Positions 8,066-14,666 are shown, counted from the stretch's first letter. The stretch: DNA of 18,955 nt from CALREJ01 sp035547395 (GCA_035547395.1 DASZVA010000005.1:1-18955); one strand, 5' to 3'. Notes: generated by a model not told the origin, from the letters alone. Made by a program: numbers and translations.

Positions 8066-8953
8066 TTAGCCGCCGGAAGAAGCGGATGAGGAGACCGGAT
8101 TCGCCGCCGCCGGGAGTCCGCCTACAGGAAACGGTTTGGCGCCCGCGGGAGGCGTGATGGTGACGGGTGCGTTTTGATTCGTGAGCGTGACGACGATCGT
8201 CGCCTGGAACGGCTGCGCGGGGTTTGTCGACGACAGGTTCCACGTCAGCTGACGCACGTCATAGGTCGATGCATCGATCCAGATCTGGCCCTGAGCATTG
8301 AGCGACGAGAGATCCGGCGGTTGTCCCGGCGAATTTCTGCGTCGTTCGATCTCTTTCATATATTGCGTAAGTTTATCGGGATCAATGCCGATGTCGTAGT
8401 GGTAGCTTCGCCTGCCGGCAACGGATGTCATGCCGTCGTCTTTACGGACGGTGATCACTTGCGTCTGCATGCGCAGCAGATTCGGGTCCGGCGTCACGTC
8501 TGTCTGCACGATGGCGCCGCTTCCGGACGGCATATGCCACCATTGATCGAGAAGCTGCAAGATCAACGCCTGCGGCAGCAAAGCACTTTCAGGGGTGACG
8601 GTCAGAGAATCCAGCTTCATATAGACGTCGTTTTGTCCGGCCACCACGATGTCCGCCTGACCGTTGAAACGCGTAGTGGAATCGGATGCTTGCTGAAGAT
8701 CGGCATGCACGGTAAACGACAGCTGATTGCCGCCGTTCTGCATGTCGCCTGACGCATCGATCACTCCGTCGAGATTTGCCGGAAGAATTTGCGTGTTTCC
8801 ACTGACCGTCGCGTGCAGATTGAAATGCGCAGAATTCAGCGTTCCCATCTCCTCGGTCGCTTTTTGCAGCACTTGATCCGGCGGAAGCGGGCTCTGCTGT
8901 ATGCAGGACGCCAGAAGGAAGAGAGTGCATGCGGATGCGAATGCTCGTTTCAT
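8066..8953 (-). CDS. LppX/LolA-like lipoprotein
   Basis: 295 residues from MKRAFASACTLFLLASC, a short basic lipoprotein signal ending in a lipobox (LASC) with lipidated C17. The mature part has the layout of the LppX_LprAFG/LolA-like fold: an initial helix (LQKATEEMGTLNSAHFNL), then amphipathic strands including GVIDASGDMQ, a QADIVVAGQNDVYMKL pair, a DQWWHMPS segment, and late GQIWIDASTYDVRQLTWNL. These proteins carry lipids or lipoproteins at the cell envelope. The tail is low-complexity Ser/Ala/Gly. An ATG at 9007 is in frame but would spoil the signal peptide. It is directly upstream of, and probably co-expressed with, the PKD membrane protein. Confidence 0.8.
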   Translation of the reverse strand: MKRAFASACTLFLLASCIQQSPLPPDQVLQKATEEMGTLNSAHFNLHATVSGNTQILPANLDGVIDASGDMQNGGNQLSFTVHADLQQASDSTTRFNGQADIVVAGQNDVYMKLDSLTVTPESALLPQALILQLLDQWWHMPSGSGAIVQTDVTPDPNLLRMQTQVITVRKDDGMTSVAGRRSYHYDIGIDPDKLTQYMKEIERRRNSPGQPPDLSSLNAQGQIWIDASTYDVRQLTWNLSSTNPAQPFQATIVVTLTNQNAPVTITPPAGAKPFPVGGLPAAANPVSSSASSGG

Positions 8954-9031
8954 GAAAACAGGAAAAGGCCGGAAGATAGTCTGCCTCAAAGTGCGCCTCC
9001 GCGCCATATCCTGAACGACAAAACTATGGCG

Positions 9032-9946
9032 TCATCGACTGGCGTCCGTTGCGTTCAGATCGCTGGGTTGATCGAGGATCAGATCGATGGTGTATCGCTT
9101 GCTTGCGCGCACGTCCGCGTGCACCTGTATCAACTGAAGTGCGTGAGGCGGCATCGACAGCGGTGGGTCAAAGACGAATGTCGCCGTGCGGCCCGCAAGA
9201 GACGTGAGCGTGTCGGTCAGTATTTTTCCGCCGTTTGTGGTCAGGTACAGATTTTGCAAATCGGTGCCGGCCGCCGTTCCGTCATTGGTCAGCATGACGG
9301 ACCGCACTGTTTGCGTGTGATCGGATGAGGACGCCAGTTGAAACCGTGCAATCGTACGATCGCTTCCAAAGAGAACGTCGTTGCTCTGCACGGGCAGAAA
9401 CGTCACGTCCAGTTGAACGGGTGTTGCCGGAACAGTCGACACGGCCGAACCAGTATCGGCGGTCACCTCGACCGACGGGGCTGTTGATACGATATCGCCT
9501 GAGCCGTTCAGCGTCAGCGCATGTTCGCCGCCCGGTGCGGCTGTCGGCGAGATGTCCGCTTCGATGAGAACGGTTTTGTCAGAGCAGGCCGTAATCGTCA
9601 GCGGCGTCAAAAAGCGAAGCGTCGCAGCCGGCGGATGACCGCTGAACGAAGCGGCGCGCGTCAGACGAACAGATGTCGCGGAATCCACCGCATAGACGCG
9701 AAGAATATCCTGTACTGCTCCCAGTCCTTCATGATGCACTGTGACGGAGGTGACGGCCGTATTGGCGGCGCATCCCGCGTGCATATCAATCGTCAGCATG
9801 ACCGCGTGTTGCGCCCCCTGCGGTACGGACATCGGTTGCGCGGTGCCCGTTGCGTGCACCTGCAAAGCGGCAGACGGCACCGGCATCACCAGGGACCTGC
9901 TGAACAGAAAAATCGACGACAAGACGATGGCGGCACCGGGATTCAT
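9032..9946 (-). CDS. Secreted protein with two related beta-sandwich domains
   Basis: 304 residues with an N-terminal signal peptide (hydrophobic to about residue 28, A-rich cleavage region). Two segments follow the same pattern: around residues 48-150 (TVHHEGLGAVQDILRVYAV ... LTPLTITACSDKTVLIEADI) and around 178-290 (MLTNDGTAAGTDLQNLYL ... FDPPLSMPPHALQLIQVHAD). Each has strands for a 'difference between neighbouring values' sandwich, then a PLxxP/A-type strand and a V/EADxxxx strand, like the Ig-like repeats of many surface or pilus-associated proteins. No catalytic motif is seen, so a structural or binding role at the surface is likely. It is upstream of the lipoprotein gene (78-nt gap). 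A TATCAT hexamer 6 nt before the ATG suggests a leaderless mRNA. Confidence 0.75.
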   Translation of the reverse strand: MNPGAAIVLSSIFLFSRSLVMPVPSAALQVHATGTAQPMSVPQGAQHAVMLTIDMHAGCAANTAVTSVTVHHEGLGAVQDILRVYAVDSATSVRLTRAASFSGHPPAATLRFLTPLTITACSDKTVLIEADISPTAAPGGEHALTLNGSGDIVSTAPSVEVTADTGSAVSTVPATPVQLDVTFLPVQSNDVLFGSDRTIARFQLASSSDHTQTVRSVMLTNDGTAAGTDLQNLYLTTNGGKILTDTLTSLAGRTATFVFDPPLSMPPHALQLIQVHADVRASKRYTIDLILDQPSDLNATDASR

Positions 9947-9952
9947 ACGGGC

Positions 9953-9958
9953 ATGATA
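9953..9958 (-). promoter_or_regulatory. -10 hexamer of the two-domain secreted protein gene
   Basis: TATCAT on the minus strand ends 6 nt before the ATG at 9946, with GCCCGT between and no SD. It has the same geometry as the hexamers before truB, the PEBP gene, bcp and the Wzy-like gene. Confidence 0.45.
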
Positions 9959-9989
9959 CTGCGCTCGTTTTTATTTTGCCCGTAAAATC

Positions 9990-10880
9990 TCACCAACTTC
10001 CGCTTGCCCCACCGCCCCCGAAAGAACCGCCGCCAAACGATCCCCCTCCCCCGCCGCTCCCGCCACCGAATCCGCCTCCGCCGAATCCTCCCCATGGTCC
10101 GCGTCCGCGCGGGCCGCGGGGACCACGCGGACCTCGCTGCGATACGATGTAATCAAAGATGAGACCGATGATCACGAGTACCGGAATGCTCAGCCACCAC
10201 GCGTACAGAATCGTGAGAATGATGCCGAAGACGCCTCCTGCAATGCCGCCCGCCCACCATGATTTCGACCGCGCGAAAACGGCGGCAAGCCAGTTGAATC
10301 CGATGAAGACAAAGAAGATGACCCAGACCAGAGCGCCGGATGACGGCTTCTGCGTGTAGCGGTCGGGTTTGTATTCGCCGGCGATGTGCTTCTCGAGCGC
10401 ATCGATGGCCGCATCGATACCTTCATAATATTTGCCGTCGCGGAAAGCCGGCACCATATAGGTGTCGATCACGCCCTTGGCGACGATGTCCGGCACTGCG
10501 CCTTCCAGACCGTAGCCGGTGGAGATGTTGATCTGATGATCGCTGTAGGAAATGAGCATCAGCAGACCGTTGTTATGCTCCTTGGTTCCCACGCCCCACG
10601 TTCGGCCGACCTGCACGGCAACATCCGAAATATCCGATCCGCTGAGGGACGGAATGATCAAGACGGCGATCTGATTGCTCGTCTGTTCGTCGTATGCTTT
10701 GAGCTTCTGCTCCAGTGCCTGTTCCTGCTGCTGCGAAAGGATATGTGCCTGATCGGTCACGTATCCGTCATTCACGGGGACGGTGAAATCCGCGAATGCC
10801 GGTTGGATTGCGGCACCGGCCGCCAGCGACAAGCCGGATACTGCAAGAATGAGCCAGGAACGGGCGCGTTTGATAACCAT
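9990..10880 (-). CDS. TPM-domain (YgcG-like) membrane protein with Gly-rich tail
   Basis: 296 residues. There is a signal peptide to about residue 30 (QPAFA-D), a TPM domain about 32-165 (VTDQAHILSQ, LIIPSLSGSDISDVAVQVGRTWGVG, NNGLLMLIS, GYGLEGAVPD), then hydrophobic segments about 183-203 and 208-246. An RGPRGPRGP linker follows, and then a Gly/Ser/Phe-rich tail. TPM proteins lie in the envelope and have been linked to photosystem repair phosphatase activity in plants; in bacteria the role is unclear. Its ATG overlaps the lemA stop as TAATG, so the pair is translationally coupled. LemA plus TPM is a recurring bacterial gene pair. Confidence 0.93.
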   Translation of the reverse strand: MVIKRARSWLILAVSGLSLAAGAAIQPAFADFTVPVNDGYVTDQAHILSQQQEQALEQKLKAYDEQTSNQIAVLIIPSLSGSDISDVAVQVGRTWGVGTKEHNNGLLMLISYSDHQINISTGYGLEGAVPDIVAKGVIDTYMVPAFRDGKYYEGIDAAIDALEKHIAGEYKPDRYTQKPSSGALVWVIFFVFIGFNWLAAVFARSKSWWAGGIAGGVFGIILTILYAWWLSIPVLVIIGLIFDYIVSQRGPRGPRGPRGRGPWGGFGGGGFGGGSGGGGGSFGGGSFGGGGASGSW

Positions 10881-11467
10881 TACTGTCCGAAGTTCACTGT
10901 AGGAGCATTTTCGGTGCCGGGTGCACTCTCAAATCCTTTCTCGACCGTGTACCCGAACTGACCCGCGAGAATGTTGGTCGGGAACGTCTGCACGAGCACG
11001 TTATAGTTGCGCACTTCATCGTTGTAATCCTTGCGCGCAACCGCGATGCGGTTCTCGGTTCCCTCCAGCTGCGTCATCAGATCACGATACGCCTGCGTCG
11101 CCTGCAGCTGTGGATAACTTTCCACCGTCACCAGCAATCGCGACAACGCACTGTCCATGTTCTGCGCCGCACTGACTTCCGCCGAACGGTTGCCGCTGGC
11201 ATTCAGCCACTGCGTGCGTGCGTTCGTCACGGCCGTGAGCGTGCTCTGTTCAAAATTCGATGCCCCCTTCACGGTCTGCACCAGATTCGGAATCAAATCC
11301 GCCCGGCGCTGATACTGCGTTTCGACCTGGCGCCAGGTGTTATCGACGTTCGCTTTTTCCGTCACGAGCCGGTTATAGCCCGACCAGATCCATCCGACGA
11401 TCAGGACGATGACGACGATGACGGCAATGAGAATATACAGACCGGTGCGATTTTTGGAATCAGCCAT
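10880..11467 (-). CDS. lemA: LemA family protein
   Basis: 195 residues with one N-terminal TM helix (about 9-29), followed by the long helical LemA domain. The hallmark is GYNRLVTEKANVDNTWRQVE then QYQRRADLIPNLVQTVKG, with later motifs YPQLQATQAYRDLMTQLEGTE and NRIAVARKDYNDEVRNYNV. The C-terminus has the family's FP..I.AGQFGY ending. LemA proteins are membrane-anchored helical bundles with the N-terminus outside or periplasmic; their molecular role is unsettled. The start is preceded by a pyrimidine-rich CTTCTTTTTTCTTC tract with no SD. A TAGGAT (11492-11497) 24 nt upstream is a possible -10. Confidence 0.95.
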   Translation of the reverse strand: MADSKNRTGLYILIAVIVVIVLIVGWIWSGYNRLVTEKANVDNTWRQVETQYQRRADLIPNLVQTVKGASNFEQSTLTAVTNARTQWLNASGNRSAEVSAAQNMDSALSRLLVTVESYPQLQATQAYRDLMTQLEGTENRIAVARKDYNDEVRNYNVLVQTFPTNILAGQFGYTVEKGFESAPGTENAPTVNFGQ

Positions 11468-11553
11468 GAAGAAAAAAGAAGGAATAGGTCTATCCTAAAA
11501 CATCCGTTCCAAGAAACAAGATGCAAGAAGTAAAAGAAGTGAGGAAGTGGTGT

Positions 11554-12096
11554 TCACTGCTTGGAATACGTGGCGTCGAGTTCCGCCCTGGCGAGAACGT
11601 GAAACTTCATGACGTTCTTGAGCTTCTTTTCATCCGGCGGATTCACGAACTTGAACGTCTGATCGAGCGCGTACACCGTGAACTGATAATGATGTTTTCC
11701 CGATGGCGGACAGAGCGGCGCGTAATCGGTCTTGTTCGAACTGTTGATGCCTTCCGCGCTTCCATCGGGGATTTTCCCTTCCGGAATCACCAGATCATGC
11801 GGGCTGACATTGTAGAGAATCCAGTGCGTGTAGCCGGGCCGCGGTGCATCGGGATCATAAATGAAGAAAGCCAGACTGGCGGTTTTCTTGGGGATGTTTG
11901 CGACGGTGAGCGGCGGATGATCCCCTTTTCCATCGCAGGTATAGACCGACGGAATGATGCCGTTTTGCTGAAAGACGCTCGACGTCAGCGACATCGGCGG
12001 CGGAAAAATACGGTTCCACTGCGCGGCCAAAACCACGAGAACGATCAATACAACTATGCAAATGCCGATCAGGACGTTCTTCAACGTGTCCGACAT
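11554..12096 (-). CDS. Membrane-anchored PEBP (YbhB/YbcL-like) protein
   Basis: 180 residues. The N-terminal signal-anchor is about 8-27. The phosphatidylethanolamine-binding protein fold follows, recognised by IPSVYTCDGKGDHPPL (the family's D..PPL), LAFFIYDPDAPRPGYTHWILYNV (residues 75-97), and the GKHHYQFTVYALD strand. Bacterial YbhB/YbcL members bind small anionic ligands; no enzyme activity is established. The frame is open to 12150, but that would overlap bcp, and MSDTLKN at 12096 fits the signal-anchor. TATAGT lies 6 nt upstream of this ATG, and the gene is 40 nt downstream of bcp. Confidence 0.92.
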   Translation of the reverse strand: MSDTLKNVLIGICIVVLIVLVVLAAQWNRIFPPPMSLTSSVFQQNGIIPSVYTCDGKGDHPPLTVANIPKKTASLAFFIYDPDAPRPGYTHWILYNVSPHDLVIPEGKIPDGSAEGINSSNKTDYAPLCPPSGKHHYQFTVYALDQTFKFVNPPDEKKLKNVMKFHVLARAELDATYSKQ

Positions 12097-12102
12097 GTGC
12101 GT

Positions 12103-12108
12103 ACTATA
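12103..12108 (-). promoter_or_regulatory. -10 hexamer of the PEBP gene
   Basis: TATAGT on the minus strand ends 6 nt before ATG 12096. No SD lies in the ACGCAC between. It lies in the 40-nt gap after bcp, so the PEBP gene may be transcribed separately. Confidence 0.5.
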
Positions 12109-12136
12109 CAATAACATTTTCTCAAGTACAGACTTC

Positions 12137-12610
12137 TTATCGTACGACAATTTCCTTCGTATCGCGCAATATTTCCTCGACGTGGGTTTCGGGTTTCACG
12201 TTCTCGTACACTTTTTGGATGACGCCGTTGGGATCGATGAGAAACGACGTGCGGAAGGTTCCGTCATATTCCTTTCCCGCCATCTGCTTTTTGCCCCAGA
12301 CGTCATACGCTTTCACGATAGACTTGTCTTCATCCGCGATCAGCGTGAAGGGCAGTTCGTATTTATCCGCAAACGTGCGGTGACTGTCGACCGGATCGAC
12401 GCTGACGCCGACAAGCTTCAGACCGTTTCGTTCGATCTCGCCCAGGTTGTCTCTGAAGTTGCACGCCTCGGTGGTGCATCCCGGCGTGTCGTCCTTCGGA
12501 TAGAAATACAGAAGCAGCCATGATCCGCGATACTCATCGAGTGTATGATCGATACCGTCCTGATCCTTTGCCTTCCACGCCGGTGCTTTTTGTCCTGCAG
12601 CGATAGCCAT
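12137..12610 (-). CDS. bcp: Bcp-type thiol peroxiredoxin
   Basis: 157 residues. The fold is thioredoxin-like: APAWKAKDQDG, then LLLYFYPKDDTPGCTTEACNF with peroxidatic C45 and resolving C50, the standard BCP 1-Cys/2-Cys spacing. GVSVDPVDSHRTFADKYELPF and TSFLIDPNGVIQKVYENV complete the Prx fold. The enzyme reduces peroxides in the cytoplasm using thioredoxin. The upstream ATG at 12655 would add a hydrophobic stretch with no family counterpart. The chosen ATG has TAGAAT 7 nt before it and no SD, suggesting a leaderless transcript. Confidence 0.95.
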   Translation of the reverse strand: MAIAAGQKAPAWKAKDQDGIDHTLDEYRGSWLLLYFYPKDDTPGCTTEACNFRDNLGEIERNGLKLVGVSVDPVDSHRTFADKYELPFTLIADEDKSIVKAYDVWGKKQMAGKEYDGTFRTSFLIDPNGVIQKVYENVKPETHVEEILRDTKEIVVR

Positions 12611-12617
12611 AGCGTCT

Positions 12618-12623
12618 ATTCTA
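12618..12623 (-). promoter_or_regulatory. -10 hexamer of bcp
   Basis: TAGAAT on the minus strand, 7 nt upstream of the bcp ATG at 12610. It is the clearest element in the 231-nt gap between bcp and the divergent 59-aa gene; no strong -35 is evident. The remainder of the gap shows only AT-rich stretches. Confidence 0.5.
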
Positions 12624-12841
12624 CAAGTGACGTACAGAAGATAGAAACGTGTCATGGATAGGGCTTTAAAAAGTGGAGACGCCGATTTATAGAGAACGGT
12701 GTTGATTTGGTACAGGGTTCCGAACGAAAAATCTTTCTTTTTTTACATCAAGAAACGATTGAAACATTTTGCAATCCGGGATCTGTCACATTTTTGCGAG
12801 CCGGTCGTCTGCTGCACTGTTACCCTTCCCATGTAGCTCGT

Positions 12842-13021
12842 ATGGCTGATCACGATTCATCTACATCGACGATGATTGTGGCACTTGTGGCTATCGTCGT
12901 CATCATCGCATTAGGCTTTATCTTGTATCGGGGAATGCCGCGTGGCTCAACGACTCCAGGGACTGGAACCGACGTGCAACTGAATGTGCCAACGACGAGC
13001 GGAGGCGGTACTGGTCAGTGA
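12842..13021 (+). CDS. 59-residue single-pass membrane protein
   Basis: Begins MADHDSSTST, followed by one TM helix (about 11-30, IVALVAIVVIIALGFILY) and a short Gly/Thr/Pro-rich tail (STTPGTGTDVQLNVPTTSG). The N-out/C-out character is unknown. I do not recognise a family; it may be an envelope accessory peptide. The frame is open further upstream (TTG 12707), but the extension is not convincing and ATG 12842 gives a compact anchor. No SD is seen. A strong terminator follows 34 nt after the stop, supporting expression. Confidence 0.6.
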   Translation: MADHDSSTSTMIVALVAIVVIIALGFILYRGMPRGSTTPGTGTDVQLNVPTTSGGGTGQ

Positions 13022-13054
13022 TCGTCCGTTTTCTCAGGGACTCGTCACGGAAAG

Positions 13055-13079
13055 CCGCATGTGGGGGCATGCGGTTTTT
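13055..13079 (+). terminator. Rho-independent terminator
   Basis: CCGCATG, a 6-nt TGGGGG loop, CATGCGG, then TTTTTC: a 7-bp perfect stem with a T-run directly after. It ends the transcript of the 59-aa membrane protein gene. Confidence 0.9.
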
Positions 13080-13134
13080 CTGTAAGTCTTGTTTGTTTTG
13101 CGTGTCATCACTGCTGTCATTTCCCATCTTCACC

Positions 13135-13320
13135 ATGGCAAAGAAACCGAAAGCACCGACCGTCTTCTCTGATATGGGCTCCAAGCATGCCGAAGGAATC
13201 GGCAAGGACGCCAAGCTGGAGGAACGCCGCAAGAAAGCGGGAGAGAAACACTTGAAGGGGCCGACGTTCTTCTCCGACATGGGGCAGAAGGACGCGGTCG
13301 GCGTCGGCGAAGGAAAGTGA
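13135..13320 (+). CDS. 61-residue basic protein with a duplicated FSDMG motif
   Basis: The protein begins MAKKPKAPTVFSDMGSKHAE and ends with GPTFFSDMGQKDAVGVGE plus GK. The two halves share PTxFSDMGxKxAxGxG, separated by a charged helix (DAKLEERRKKAGEKHLK). Basic and soluble-looking, no TM. I do not recognise a family. Start: ATG 13135, no SD (CATCTTCACC precedes it). The frame stays open back to 13018, but that upstream extension includes the terminator and looks non-coding. It ends 9 nt before the convergent PH-like gene. Function unknown; a small nucleic-acid- or protein-binding role is only a guess. Confidence 0.6.
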   Translation: MAKKPKAPTVFSDMGSKHAEGIGKDAKLEERRKKAGEKHLKGPTFFSDMGQKDAVGVGEGK

Positions 13321-13329
13321 CGGGTGCCC

Positions 13330-14007
13330 TCAGCGCTTCCGCAGATCAATCGCGCTGGCGAGGATGCTGGCGACGACGTTGTGATCCCCTTTCTCCTGAT
13401 ACTGAATGTTGAGCGGCTTCCGACGGTTGAGATGCACCGTCATTCCGTCGATCGCGTAATCGACGTCGATGATCGATGAGAGCGGTACGGCGACCGACAT
13501 CTCATCCCCCTTGCAGACGATCCGTTTGTTCGTGATGATCAGTGTTCCTTTTTGCTTGCGGGATTTTTTTTCTTCTTCCGTTTCGAGCATGACGGACGCG
13601 GACCAGTGCGCCGTTTCCGTCGGGTCGAGGACGACGTCGTCCGTTTGGACGACCGGCAAATTCCCTTTTTTGATTTCACTCAGTATACGCATGCGAAACA
13701 GTTCTTTTTTGGTGCGCGAGACATCGGCATCGGTAAGCCCCAGGTAATCCTGCACTTGTTCCATTTCATCCAGCTCGTCATCCGTGACCTCCTGGTCTTC
13801 CGTCGCTTTCGCGAAAGCGAACATGTAGGCCTGCATGCGCATTGCCTGCAATGCTTTCTCGCTGATGCGCAGCTCTTCTCTCTTTTTTTCCAGGTCGGCA
13901 ATCTCCGCTTCCGTCAGTTTTCCGTCTTTGAGTGCATCGAACAGCGCCGTATAAAAAGCATTTATATCGGATGAATGCCGCGTAAGAAGATCGATGATCG
14001 AAACCAT
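13330..14007 (-). CDS. TerB-like helical repeats plus bacterial PH-like domain protein
   Basis: 225 residues, no signal or TM. The N-terminal half has two helical repeats, roughly 17-58 (DALKDGKLTEAEIADLEKKR) and 59-100 (ATEDQEVTDDELDEMEQVQD), with the acidic DGxxTxxE pattern seen in TerB-like/EF-hand-like helical bundles. The C-terminal half (about 133-222) contains LIITNKRIVCKG, VPLSSIIDVDYAIDGMTVHL and ends in a helix, the layout of a bacterial PH domain. A membrane-stress or phosphoinositide-free adaptor role is plausible but unproven. The start is ATG 14007 (MVSIIDLL); the frame opens further upstream into the tRNA-derived repeat. No SD. Confidence 0.75.
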   Translation of the reverse strand: MVSIIDLLTRHSSDINAFYTALFDALKDGKLTEAEIADLEKKREELRISEKALQAMRMQAYMFAFAKATEDQEVTDDELDEMEQVQDYLGLTDADVSRTKKELFRMRILSEIKKGNLPVVQTDDVVLDPTETAHWSASVMLETEEEKKSRKQKGTLIITNKRIVCKGDEMSVAVPLSSIIDVDYAIDGMTVHLNRRKPLNIQYQEKGDHNVVASILASAIDLRKR

Positions 14008-14013
14008 GATGAC

Positions 14014-14072
14014 TGGTCGGGATGACTGGACTTGGTTCGGCAAGCTCACCACAGGCTTCTCGTCCAGTCATC
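14014..14072. repeat. tRNA-Pro 3'-end copy with an 11-bp inverted repeat
   Basis: 14014-14032 (TGGTCGGGATGACTGGACT) is identical to 14089-14107, the 3' end of tRNA-Pro. Within it GATGACTGGAC (14021-14031) is the reverse complement of GTCCAGTCATC (14062-14072), making an 11-bp inverted repeat with a 30-nt loop. The loop carries TTCGGCAAGCTCACCAC, a core that I recall from widespread palindromic (REP-like) bacterial repeats. It could be a REP-type insertion, or an old att remnant from tRNA-site integration. Confidence 0.6.
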
Positions 14073-14088
14073 GGTGTTCACAATTGAA

Positions 14089-14165
14089 TGGTCGGGATGA
14101 CTGGACTCGAACCAGCGGCCTTACGGTCCCGAACCGTACGCTCTAGCCAACTGAGCTACATCCCG
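14089..14165 (-). tRNA. tRNA-Pro, anticodon CGG
   Basis: Minus-strand cloverleaf: acceptor CGGGATG/CATCCCG, D-arm GCTC-AGTTGGCTA-GAGC, anticodon stem TACGG/CCGTA with loop TTCGGGA (anticodon CGG, reads CCG), variable loop, T-arm GCTGG-TTCGAGT-CCAGT (one G-T pair), discriminator A and encoded CCA. All stems pair. Its 3' end is copied in the adjacent repeat. Confidence 0.97.
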
Positions 14166-14234
14166 AACGCGCGGAATCCTACAGTACACGTGGATCCATA
14201 TCCAGTGTTGATCACGTTGAACGAGACACGTATG

Positions 14235-14377
14235 AGAGTGTCGTCACTCTGAATAAAACAGAATCAGTGGTACGACAGATCCAGGAGATTTGTGATGTTA
14301 AAATAACATGAGAAAATAAATTTGCTATTTAGCAATAGTACCGGGTTACAGAAAATACCCTATTTTGTATACAAAAT
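14235..14377. promoter_or_regulatory. Cluster of four palindromes in a non-coding AT-rich stretch
   Basis: AGAGTG-TCGT-CACTCT (14235-14250), ATGTTA-AAA-TAACAT (14295-14309), TTGCTA-TT-TAGCAA (14322-14335) and ATTTTGTA-TACAAAAT (14362-14377) are all perfect. They lie in the 380-nt gap between tRNA-Pro and the candidate 39-aa gene, where I see no convincing ORF. They could be operators for a repressor, or transcript structures. Confidence 0.5.
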
Positions 14378-14492
14378 GTATTCAAGATTGTCTCCATGCA
14401 GATCGCATTCTCTTACGGTAAATCATGCGTCTTACAAAAATGTCGGCCATTTTATGATTACAATTCGAGCACAAGACTGAGTCAATAGTCAC

Positions 14493-14520
14493 TGGACAAC
14501 AAAACTTCTGTCCGTACACT
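14493..14520 (+). promoter_or_regulatory. Candidate promoter of the 39-aa gene
   Basis: TGGACA (14493-14498), 16-nt spacer, TACACT (14515-14520). A GGGA SD-like motif (14537-14540) then lies 6 nt before the ATG at 14547. The arrangement supports expression of the small ORF. Confidence 0.4.
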
Positions 14521-14546
14521 CCCCCGCGTCCCCAACGGGACCTACT

Positions 14547-14666
14547 ATGAAATACGTGAAGTACACAACGCACCGCGCTGCTTCACTCCCGCTCGTGCTT
14601 ATGCACGTCGCATTCATCACCTTCCTCTCTCTGAGTATGGTGATGAGCCTGCCCACCCTTCGGTAA
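14547..14666 (+). CDS. Candidate 39-residue membrane peptide
   Basis: The frame starts MKYVKYTTHRAASLPLVLMH and continues with a hydrophobic stretch (LVLMHVAFITFLSLSMVMSL) to end LPTLR. A basic N-terminus and one TM helix fit a small membrane peptide. A promoter-like TGGACA-16-TACACT and an SD-like GGGA precede it. It could be the 5' remnant of a longer lost gene; no homologue is recognised. The following ~110 nt to the convergent lipoprotein gene shows nothing clear apart from a CCGTCT/AGACGG inverted repeat (14712-14742). Confidence 0.4.
   Translation: MKYVKYTTHRAASLPLVLMHVAFITFLSLSMVMSLPTLR

Noticed and set aside
8055..8243. N-terminal extension of the PKD protein to the ATG at 8243
   Set aside because: It overlaps the lipoprotein coding end and is Arg/His-rich without family features; the ATG at 8054 directly precedes the TM region.
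9948..9982. CGGGCA/TGCCCG inverted repeat as a terminator upstream of the secreted-protein gene
   Set aside because: Only 6 bp with a 23-nt loop and no T-run on the right side; it more likely overlaps promoter DNA.
10000..10140. G-rich/C-rich low-complexity DNA as a separate repeat element
   Set aside because: It is the coding sequence of the Gly-rich tail of the TPM protein.
12918..13349. Minus-strand 143-codon open frame opposite the two small plus-strand genes
   Set aside because: It runs across a clear plus-strand terminator and has shadow-like Ser/Arg composition.
14014..14107. CRISPR-like or tandem repeat array at the tRNA-Pro end
   Set aside because: There are only two direct copies, one of which is the tRNA gene itself, and no regular spacers.
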